From Lachnospiraceae bacterium (GTDB taxonomy: Bacteria; Bacillota; Clostridia; Lachnospirales; Lachnospiraceae), in the NCBI GenBank assembly GCA_900759665.1, contig CAAEWE010000044.1, forward strand, positions 1 through 31,253: 31,253 nt of DNA. Direction: 5' to 3'. A program made the position numbers and the translations under genes. This document shows, one piece after another, positions 9,674 through 16,173 of the stretch; the first letter of the stretch is position 1; each line of letters starts with the position of its first letter. The notes beneath the pieces were generated by a model. It did not search any database, had not been told where the DNA came from, and was given only the letters and a program-made list of their open reading frames with translations.

Positions 9674-9789
9674 TAGGAAAATGTTCGTAACGTAAGTGTA
9701 ATGCCCTTTTTCGCAACGGAATCATTGTTGTGCGAAGTTTGAGTACCATAAAAGAAAAATATACCATACGCTGGAGGAAGCAAAGAAAC

Positions 9790-10461
9790 ATGAAAGATAA
9801 AATGATCACCGAGCATGAAATAGTCCACTTTGAAAAATCCATGAAACAAGCAGAAAAATCACGGAATACCATTCAAAAATATATGAGAGATGTCCGTAAA
9901 CTGCAATGCTTTGCAGAAGGGAAAAAATTGACAAAAGATGTCATGGTAGCATATAAAAAGCAATTACAGATCAGCGGAAATTATAAGATCAGCAGTATTA
10001 ATTCCTTTCTGACCGCCGCCAATCATTTCTGTAATGTGATGGGGTGGCATGAACTCTGTGTACATACCGTGAAGGTGCAACGGAAGGTTTTTGCATCTGA
10101 GGAAAAGGAATTAACCAAACCGGAATACCGGAGGCTGGTTCGGGCGGCTATGACATATGATGAAGAGACGGCACTTATCATGCAGACCTTGGCATCTACG
10201 GGCATCCGGATCGGAGAATTACAATATATTACGGCAGATTGTCTGGAAAAGGGTGCTGTTGATGTCCACAACAAAGGAAAAGCACGGCGGATCCTTTTGC
10301 CATCCGGGCTTCAGTCCCTTTTGAAAAAATATGCCGCCGCCGGTGAGATCAAAAGTGGATCCGTTTTTTGCGGAAAAGGTGTTTCCACACAATCTGCGTC
10401 ATCTTTTTGCAAGAGAATTCTCACTGACCGAATCATTCAGGTTATCCATGAGGCAGAGTGA
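9790..10461 (+). pseudogene. Tyrosine recombinase (phage-type integrase), internally deleted
   Basis: An ATG at 9790 with GGAGG at 9774-9778 is a better start than codons further upstream. The N-terminal SAM-like DNA-binding domain is present (EKSRNTIQKYMRDVRKL). The catalytic domain begins with box I including the first arginine (LASTGIRIGELQYI), and the beta-strand lysine region (NKGKARRILLP) follows. After GSVFCG the frame runs into nonsense and stops at 10459-10461. The box II motif KVFPHNLRHLFAR, with its catalytic His and Arg, lies in the +1 frame at 10376-10414. The 25-30 residues normally separating the two are missing, so a deletion changed the frame. The C-terminal catalytic tyrosine segment is absent in all frames. 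The enzyme is dead. Confidence 0.85.
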
Positions 10462-10594
10462 AAAAATAAATTTTTTGGGAAAAATATTTTTTATAGACGA
10501 AAATCTGAAAAAAGAATGCGATATGATACATAATAAATATTATGTCGTAAATCAAAATCTACAATTCGTAGTCTATCATAGTTTTTAAGACAAT
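10462..10594. other. AT-rich junction between two gene relics
   Basis: This 133-bp AT-rich stretch joins the integrase relic to the ATPase relic. It holds a short inverted repeat ATAATAAATATTAT but no gene. No clear attachment-site repeat is visible. Confidence 0.35.
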
Positions 10595-10870
10595 ATGGGA
10601 AGAATAGCGGGGATATCAATAAAAAATTATGGTTTGTTAAAAGAAATTAAAATGGGAAAATTATTATCAGACACCAGTCAGAAAGAGTTGACTAATATGA
10701 ATGCAATCATTGGTCAAAGTGGTACCGGTAAAAGTACCTTGGCTGATGCGTTTGGATTTTTGGCAGATTGTTTGGAAAAGGGAGTGGAACAGGCTTGTGA
10801 TTTAAATGGAGAAAGATGGATGAATTTTGTATGGCATGATTTTACCAAAATTTCATATTTTACCATTTGA
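10595..10870 (+). pseudogene. Truncated AAA-family ATPase, N-terminal fragment
   Basis: The 91-residue reading begins MGRIAGISIKNYGLLKEIKMG, the typical start of AAA_21/OLD-like ATPases related to RecF/SMC, many of them linked to abortive infection or defence. A clear Walker A motif GQSGTGKST follows at residues about 40-48, then ADAFGFLADCLEKGVEQA. Homologues run to several hundred residues with ABC-like signature, Walker B and often a nuclease domain. Here the reading departs after GERWMNF and stops at TGA 10868-10870, so signature and Walker B are missing. No good ribosome binding site precedes ATG 10595. The stop overlaps the -35 box of the next promoter, so the truncation endpoint sits right against the XrtG operon. 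Confidence 0.7.
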
Positions 10871-10894
10871 CAAATCTGTATATTTTGCTATAAT
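10867..10894 (+). promoter_or_regulatory. Consensus promoter for the XrtG operon leader
   Basis: TTGACA (10867-10872), a 16-bp spacer and TATAAT (10889-10894): both hexamers match the housekeeping sigma-factor consensus exactly. Transcription would begin near 10901, giving a leader of about 115 nt before ATG 11018. Confidence 0.8.
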
Positions 10895-10928
10895 GATTCT
10901 TTGTATATCAGACGATAAAATATATGAG

Positions 10929-10965
10929 AAGGTAGGAAATGATCATTTCCTACCTTTATTTTATA
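10929..10965 (+). terminator. Leader hairpin with T-rich tail (attenuator-like)
   Basis: A 28-bp perfect palindrome consists of AAGGTAGGAAATGA (10929-10942) and its reverse complement TCATTTCCTACCTT (10943-10956), followed by TATTTTATAG. It sits about 28 nt after the predicted transcription start and 61 bp before the first gene. It could be an attenuator in the operon leader, the terminator of a very short transcript, or a protein-binding palindrome. Confidence 0.6.
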
Positions 10966-11017
10966 GTCACTAAAAACTTCGATGAACATAAGACAGACAT
11001 AAGAGGAAGTGATAGAG

Positions 11018-12655
11018 ATGCGTAAGAGTATGTTAAACAGATTTAAAGGAATATATGACAGAGGCAGGATACTTGCGGGAGTGGCACTGATGGCTCTGGC
11101 AGCAGCAGGAGCTTCTACTGTGCCAATGCAGGTGGCAGCAGCTGCAAATGTCAGTGTGGACGGAGATCCCAAGGAGTGGACAGGAGTAGAGATGCAGTCT
11201 TCTACGGACAGTGCCGTTGCGAAGTGGGCTGTGATGCAGGATGAGGATTATGTGTACTTTTACGTACAGCAGCATGGCGGCAACGAGTACGGACTGCCGA
11301 TCACCAATACGTATGTAAGCATTAAATATCAGAGCGGACAGGGTGGACGCCATACACAGATCCGTTTTGCCAATATGATGAAGGAGTTTAAGGATGCCTG
11401 GTACGGGGACATTGATGGAGCAAGGGGGGCTTATTCTCCAAGTAAAGAGGCTGATAAGTACGAGATAGAGTTTGCGGTTCCGAAGTCCTTCTTTGTAGAA
11501 GATGATTATACCATCACATATTGTGGCAGTTCGGTGAAGAGTGCAGATATTAAGAATGTAAAGGAGCTGGCACAGCCAACGCCGACAACGGCTGTTTATC
11601 AGGGGATTGTTATTGATGGTACCTTTACGGACTGGGATGCCGTTGCCGGGAAGCAGGTGGATGATCAGTGGATCCGTGAGACGGCGGCTGTATTTGATGG
11701 AGATTATCTGTATCTGTATGTGAAGGAGAAGGAGACTGGTTCTGCGACCGGAGCAGGATCAAGCAGCAATGGTAAATATACGATTTATACGGATCTGGGC
11801 AGGCATACTACATTTCAGCTTCGCAAGGATCATATTGAGGGGATTGACGGGGCAAAGGTTTCTTATTCAAATCGTCAGTATGAGATTGCGATTCCGGCGT
11901 CTGCGATCCGTCAGTATAAAGAGACTATTTCTTTCGGATACTATATGGATGAGGATGTCCTGATCGATAATATTGCAAACCGCAAAGAAGATACAAAGAC
12001 AGATAAGAACTTTTATAAAATTGTTTACGATGGAAAATATTCTGACTGGGATTATTATCCGCATCAGCTGATCCAGTATTCTACCAGCGGCGGTGTTGGA
12101 AATGATGCGGAGGGAGCACTTTATCAGGATGGTACGACCTTATATGGTCATGTGCTTTCTATGCTGCATATGAATGAAAAGGAGTTTCAGCCTTTTACGA
12201 TCCGTGTAAATGAAAATGACAAAACAGCCATCAATTTCCGTCTGGTAGCAGTGGATAAGGATGGCAATATTGACAAGGACTGCAAGCTGGATCATTTGGA
12301 TGCAGGGACATATGAGTACTATTTATGGGACTTAAATTCCGGTTCTACCGCTACAAATATTCATGATAAGGATGCACCGGTCTATGGAAAAATGTATCTC
12401 ACAGTAAATCAGACAGCCGAGGGTAAGTCTGTATCTGACGAGATGGAGTATCAGGTGGATCTGGAGAAGATGGCAGACCATTTTGGTATGGATGCGTCCG
12501 ATATGAAGCTGATCCAGGCACAGTATATTAATATTGGTCAGGAATGGGTATCTATTGCAGGTACCTCTACCGGTGCCTGGCTGGGACTGATTCTTTGTGG
12601 CATTTCGGTATTGGCAGTGTTTGGATATCGAAAGCTTAGGCGGAAGGTGGTATAA
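11018..12655 (+). CDS. Firmicu-CTERM surface protein, predicted XrtG substrate, 545 aa
   Basis: Exported protein with a C-terminal tripartite sorting signal of the Firmicu-CTERM type: the motif TSTGAW (residues 516-521), a hydrophobic helix (LGLILCGISVLAVFGY) and a basic tail RKLRRKVV. The N-terminal signal sequence contains ILAGVALMALAAAGAS. The mature part has three repeats that each begin with a DG...(D/E)W motif: VDGDPKEW (about residue 46), IDGTFTDW (about 198) and YDGKYSDW (about 336). Each is followed by beta-rich segments such as YLYLYVKE. This resembles CBM9/DOMON-like carbohydrate-binding folds, which is an inference. ATG 11018 is chosen over GTG 11009 because AGAGGAAG (11002-11008) is properly spaced from it. 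The stop abuts the xrtG start with no gap, consistent with a dedicated enzyme-substrate pair. Confidence 0.8.
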   Translation: MRKSMLNRFKGIYDRGRILAGVALMALAAAGASTVPMQVAAAANVSVDGDPKEWTGVEMQSSTDSAVAKWAVMQDEDYVYFYVQQHGGNEYGLPITNTYVSIKYQSGQGGRHTQIRFANMMKEFKDAWYGDIDGARGAYSPSKEADKYEIEFAVPKSFFVEDDYTITYCGSSVKSADIKNVKELAQPTPTTAVYQGIVIDGTFTDWDAVAGKQVDDQWIRETAAVFDGDYLYLYVKEKETGSATGAGSSSNGKYTIYTDLGRHTTFQLRKDHIEGIDGAKVSYSNRQYEIAIPASAIRQYKETISFGYYMDEDVLIDNIANRKEDTKTDKNFYKIVYDGKYSDWDYYPHQLIQYSTSGGVGNDAEGALYQDGTTLYGHVLSMLHMNEKEFQPFTIRVNENDKTAINFRLVAVDKDGNIDKDCKLDHLDAGTYEYYLWDLNSGSTATNIHDKDAPVYGKMYLTVNQTAEGKSVSDEMEYQVDLEKMADHFGMDASDMKLIQAQYINIGQEWVSIAGTSTGAWLGLILCGISVLAVFGYRKLRRKVV

Positions 12656-13252
12656 ATGACACCGATTTTTGCGTTGATCATAGTGGTGGTGTGGCTTTAC
12701 GTTTTACGTGTTACCCGCAAAAGTGAGCTTCCGGCATGGCGTTTTATCTGGGGGAGCTGTGGTCTTTTTGTGCTGATGATGGTATTTGTGCGGCCGTATT
12801 GTATGCAGCCGCTGGCGCAGTTTGTAGCAGTGATAGCGGGGGGCTTTGGAAAGCTGACGGGGATGTTTTCGGCGTATTTTAAATATGGTGTGATCTTTGT
12901 GGATTCCAAGGCAGGTGCGATTTCTCTGTTGATCGATTTTGAGTGCTCCGGGATTTTGGAGATCATGGCATTTGTGTCTTTGGTAGCATTTTTTCGGGCA
13001 TATACCGTTTATGAGAGAGTCGTGGTAGGGATTCTGGGTACGTTTTATATTATCTTTGCCAATGCACTCAGGATCATTGCTATCTGTGTGATCATTTATA
13101 TCTGGGGCATGCCTTCTTATTATGTGGCACATACATTTATTGGCAGACTTATCTTTTATGGTCTGTCCGTTTTGTTGTACTTCTTTGTGTTTACGAAGAC
13201 ACAGATCGTGCGCCAGAAAGTAGGTGGATTTACTTATGGAACTGATAAATAG
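12656..13252 (+). CDS. xrtG: Exosortase family protein XrtG, 198 aa
   Basis: Polytopic membrane protein of the exosortase/archaeosortase superfamily, Gram-positive XrtG branch. These enzymes are predicted cysteine transpeptidases that process C-terminal sorting signals at the membrane. The three expected catalytic residues are visible: Cys97 in IDFECSGILE, Arg139 in FANALRIIAI and His159 in YVAHTFIGR, each next to a hydrophobic helix. There are about five or six TM segments, at roughly residues 4-17, 31-45, 50-65, 100-113, 122-150 and 161-180. Length is about 200 aa, typical for the compact XrtG type. The start follows the TAA of the Firmicu-CTERM gene directly, implying translational coupling. 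The likely substrate is that neighbour. XrtG itself has not, to my knowledge, been shown biochemically to cleave. Confidence 0.87.
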   Translation: MTPIFALIIVVVWLYVLRVTRKSELPAWRFIWGSCGLFVLMMVFVRPYCMQPLAQFVAVIAGGFGKLTGMFSAYFKYGVIFVDSKAGAISLLIDFECSGILEIMAFVSLVAFFRAYTVYERVVVGILGTFYIIFANALRIIAICVIIYIWGMPSYYVAHTFIGRLIFYGLSVLLYFFVFTKTQIVRQKVGGFTYGTDK

Positions 13253-14603
13253 ATTCTGCAATTCTTTTTTATTCTGGGCGGCGTGGATCATTATTCCGGT
13301 GCTGATGGAGATCGTACCTTCTGTGGGAAGTGTTTTTGTGTTGATCAAGAAGCATATTTTCCGCAGAAAGATTGCAAAGCCTGCGATTGATCCGGAGATA
13401 TCTCTGATCGTACCCATCTATAATTCCATGGATACGTTGGAGCAGTGTATCCGTTCTATTGATGAGAGCGATTATCCTGATGAAAAAATCCGTATCTTTC
13501 TTGTAAACAATCAGGGGCAGGATGACAGCTTTCAGGTGTTTTGTGAATGTCAGCAAAGGTATCCGCAGCTGCGGATGCAGTGGCTGAATGCAAAGCAGGG
13601 AAAGTCAAAGGCATTGAATCTGGCACTGTTTAACAGTGAGGGAAAATACATTATCCATATTGACAGCGACGGCTTGCTGGAGCGGTCAGCCATCCGCAAT
13701 ATGGTGTACCGGTTTGAGGATGATCAGTCCATTGAGTGTATGACGGGAGTGATCCTGACCGATCCGAAGCAGGTGCAGCAGTATCCGCTGTTGATGCCGA
13801 GGATCCTTCGGAAGATTGAGTTTATGGAGTATGCGCAGGCATTTCTGGCAGGACGTAATTATGCGGCGGAGGTAAATGCTGTTTATACCTTGTCCGGTGC
13901 ATTTTCGGCATTTCGCAAGTCAGCGGTATTAAAATCACAGCTCTACAATACAGATACGATCTGTGAGGATACGCAGATTACTTTTCAGATGAAATATTTG
14001 CAGAATACCAAGGTGGGAATCTGCGAGGATTCGATCTTTTTTGTTGATCCCATTGAGGACATGAACCGGCTGTATACCCAGAGACAACGATGGCAGAGAG
14101 GAAGCCTGGAGGTTTCGCATCTGTTTTTGAAGGATAAGCTGAAAGCAGGGAACATGTTTACGAATGTCGGTGTGAGAACATTGCTGTATGATCATACTTT
14201 TGCATTTCCGAGAATGATCTGGTATCTGGCACTGATCTGTCTGCTGTGTATGAATTATTCCTTTGCGCAGATCGGTTATTCGACATTGTTTTTATATGGT
14301 CTTTATGTATTGATAGGCATTTTTTATTATATTTCCACGGTGGGATTTTTGAAGGGATTTAAGGAAATAAGGCGTTATTATGCGAAGCAGTGGTATGTGA
14401 TCCCGCTGCTGCCGTTTTTTAATCTTATGGTATTTTTTATGCGCTTTGCCGGTGTGATCAACAGTATCAATACGGACAGTGCATGGAAAACAAAGAATTT
14501 TACGCAGGAGAGAGAAAGCTTTGTAAAAACGGTGCTGGACGATTTTGGTGTTATTACAGGGTTCCTTGGTAAAATCAGAAATTTTGTAAATAATGAGGAG
14601 TAA
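13236..14603 (+). CDS. XrtG-associated family 2 glycosyltransferase, membrane-bound, 455 aa
   Basis: A processive-type GT2 enzyme of the cellulose/hyaluronan/PNAG synthase-like group. The GT-A domain begins with SLIVPIYNSMDTLEQ. The nucleotide-sugar/metal motif DSD is at residues 143-145 (IIHIDSDG), an ED acidic pair at 244-245 (TICEDTQITFQ) is the likely catalytic base region, and QRQRWQRG at about 282-289 is the QxxRW acceptor or processivity motif. One N-terminal TM segment and about four C-terminal ones hold it in the membrane. It matches the narrow glycosyltransferase clade that accompanies XrtG. ATG 13236 (AGGTGG eight bases upstream) is preferred to GTG 13224; either overlaps the end of xrtG. 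Product sugar and acceptor cannot be read from sequence. Confidence 0.85.
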   Translation: MELINRFCNSFLFWAAWIIIPVLMEIVPSVGSVFVLIKKHIFRRKIAKPAIDPEISLIVPIYNSMDTLEQCIRSIDESDYPDEKIRIFLVNNQGQDDSFQVFCECQQRYPQLRMQWLNAKQGKSKALNLALFNSEGKYIIHIDSDGLLERSAIRNMVYRFEDDQSIECMTGVILTDPKQVQQYPLLMPRILRKIEFMEYAQAFLAGRNYAAEVNAVYTLSGAFSAFRKSAVLKSQLYNTDTICEDTQITFQMKYLQNTKVGICEDSIFFVDPIEDMNRLYTQRQRWQRGSLEVSHLFLKDKLKAGNMFTNVGVRTLLYDHTFAFPRMIWYLALICLLCMNYSFAQIGYSTLFLYGLYVLIGIFYYISTVGFLKGFKEIRRYYAKQWYVIPLLPFFNLMVFFMRFAGVINSINTDSAWKTKNFTQERESFVKTVLDDFGVITGFLGKIRNFVNNEE

Positions 14604-14606
14604 GCA

Positions 14607-15728
14607 GTGAAAGAAAAACGTTTTTGGAAGAAAATTACCAATATTAAGGTGATATCGGTATTGATCATTCTGGCAGCAGTGATCATGGCAGTGATCGGAT
14701 GGCATGAAGCGAAGGACTATGAAAAGAGTGTGCTGGCAATTTATGCAGAACAGCAGGATGCCTATGTGCAGCTGGTGCTGGATCAGATCAATGTGCTTGA
14801 TGACCGGAGTGATGAGGAGATTGTTAAAAAGATTCTGGGATCTCTTGATACATCCGGCAGAAAATACTGGACATTGACAAAGGATCAGGCACTTTTGTTT
14901 GTCAAGGATGTCATGGAAACGAACCGGTATAAGGGACTGACGACGGAGACGTTTTTTACCTCTGACAGTGCGGCAAAGTTTTTGCAGGATCTGGAGATCA
15001 ACCGTGTGATCCATGAAACGATTCAGATGGATGGCGTCAGATATGTGGCATCCGGTGTGATCTTTGAATATAACGGTGCAGAGTACAAGATCTGCCTGCT
15101 GACCAATGATACAGTGATCCTGGACAATAATATTTTCCTGTCCTCCAAGATCGGTCTATATGTGTTTGGTGTCCTGTTACTGGGACTTCTTTTGGTGGTT
15201 TCCATGATCTTTGCCAATGTTTTGGATCTGAGGGAGAAACAGATGAAGGCGATGAAGGAGCACATCACCGGGTTAAATAAGGTGCTGACGGAGCAGACGG
15301 AAATGATCCGGGAAATGAACTGGTATCATACCAGATGGAGTGTGTTTAAGCCGTCTGCCATGGAAATGTTTGTACAAAAAATAGTACAGAGACAGATTGT
15401 GCCTGTTGTTTTTGTGAGTCTGGCATTTGACTCTGAAGAGCAGAGAGATTATTTTCTCCAGAAGGCACAGATCCTTTTGGACGAAAAGGTGGTACGTTTT
15501 GAGAGGGAGTACGGAGATGGACTGGTCTTGTTGTTTCTCAGGTATCAGGCGCAGGAAGTGGAAAAGGCACTGGAGCTGATGAAATCACAGGGAGCATCCT
15601 TTCGGACAGAGAAGCAGATGGAATGTCGGGAGGCTTCCACACTACAGGAAACCTGTGAGAGCTTTATGACACAGATATTGCAGGAAGGGGAGAAAGCACA
15701 TGGCACGGACCACGTTTCGGGAATATAA
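14607..15728 (+). CDS. Two-TM protein with extracytoplasmic sensor-like domain and possible degenerate GGDEF-like domain, 373 aa
   Basis: GTG start with GAGGAG overlapping the glycosyltransferase stop region. A TM helix at about residues 15-33 is followed by an extracytoplasmic domain (about 34-178) of the size of a Cache/PAS-like sensor, a second TM at about 181-203, a charged coiled-coil-like stretch (REKQMKAMKEHITGLNK), and a cytoplasmic domain from about 262 to 350. That last domain has the strand order of a nucleotidyl-cyclase fold: VVFVSLAFD, a helix, then FEREYGDGLVLLFL where active diguanylate cyclases have GGDEF. The signature residues are lost, so catalysis is unlikely. This fold call is an inference from pattern only. 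The 3' end overlaps the next gene by 29 bp. A regulatory or scaffold role in the XrtG system is plausible. Confidence 0.6.
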   Translation: MKEKRFWKKITNIKVISVLIILAAVIMAVIGWHEAKDYEKSVLAIYAEQQDAYVQLVLDQINVLDDRSDEEIVKKILGSLDTSGRKYWTLTKDQALLFVKDVMETNRYKGLTTETFFTSDSAAKFLQDLEINRVIHETIQMDGVRYVASGVIFEYNGAEYKICLLTNDTVILDNNIFLSSKIGLYVFGVLLLGLLLVVSMIFANVLDLREKQMKAMKEHITGLNKVLTEQTEMIREMNWYHTRWSVFKPSAMEMFVQKIVQRQIVPVVFVSLAFDSEEQRDYFLQKAQILLDEKVVRFEREYGDGLVLLFLRYQAQEVEKALELMKSQGASFRTEKQMECREASTLQETCESFMTQILQEGEKAHGTDHVSGI

Positions 15729-16161
15729 ATTTAAATTTTATCTTAATGCCAATCATTTTATTGTAATTAACGGAAAAGAGGGCGAGATTCATCCTCATAC
15801 ATGGGAGTTTATGGTAGATGTCCTTATGAGTGACCAGAAATTCGTACAGTTTGATGCGTATGAAAAAGCAATCGACGAATATTTTAATAAATACCAGAAT
15901 CGTATATTAAATGAGGTAGAACCCTTTGATCATATGGTGCCGACACTGGAAAATATGTCGGATTATTTTGCAGACGAGATCCGGGGGATTGTCAAAGAGC
16001 TGGGAGGTCATCTGGTAAAGATGGAGAGCAGTGAGACTCCTACCAGAAGCTATGTGATCAGCTTTGAGAGGGAGCAGGAATATCTGGAAAGCATCCGCAG
16101 GAGTTCTAAACAGCAGATGAGTGACGTGATCGATGGAATCTTAGACCGTATTATTGATTAA
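15700..16161 (+). CDS. 6-pyruvoyltetrahydropterin synthase-related protein of XrtG loci, 153 aa
   Basis: Small cytoplasmic T-fold protein related to 6-pyruvoyltetrahydropterin synthase/QueD, of the branch found next to XrtG. The three zinc-ligand histidines appear kept: His19 (LNANHFI), His31 and His33 (GEIHPHTWEF, compare HGH in QueD). PTLENMSDYFADEI matches the conserved PT.E helix, and a Glu-containing strand MESSETPTRSYVIS follows. The catalytic Cys normally four residues before the HGH motif is absent (GKEGEIHPH), and the Asp-His dyad of LDH.YLN is replaced (QNRILNEV). It is therefore probably a metal-binding but non-catalytic or repurposed protein. GGAAGGGGAG precedes ATG 15700, inside the 3' end of the upstream gene. 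The C-terminal ~20 residues form a charged helix. Confidence 0.8.
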   Translation: MARTTFREYKFKFYLNANHFIVINGKEGEIHPHTWEFMVDVLMSDQKFVQFDAYEKAIDEYFNKYQNRILNEVEPFDHMVPTLENMSDYFADEIRGIVKELGGHLVKMESSETPTRSYVISFEREQEYLESIRRSSKQQMSDVIDGILDRIID

Positions 16162-16173
16162 GAGGAGTGCACA

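Noticed and set aside
9730..9789. Extended N-terminus of the integrase starting at 9730
   Set aside because: The GGAGG at 9774-9778 and the normal integrase N-terminus both support ATG 9790.
12704..13417. 237-codon minus-strand open frame across xrtG
   Set aside because: It overlaps xrtG and the GT2 start, where catalytic motifs are intact. The reverse reading has no recognisable motif or ribosome binding site.
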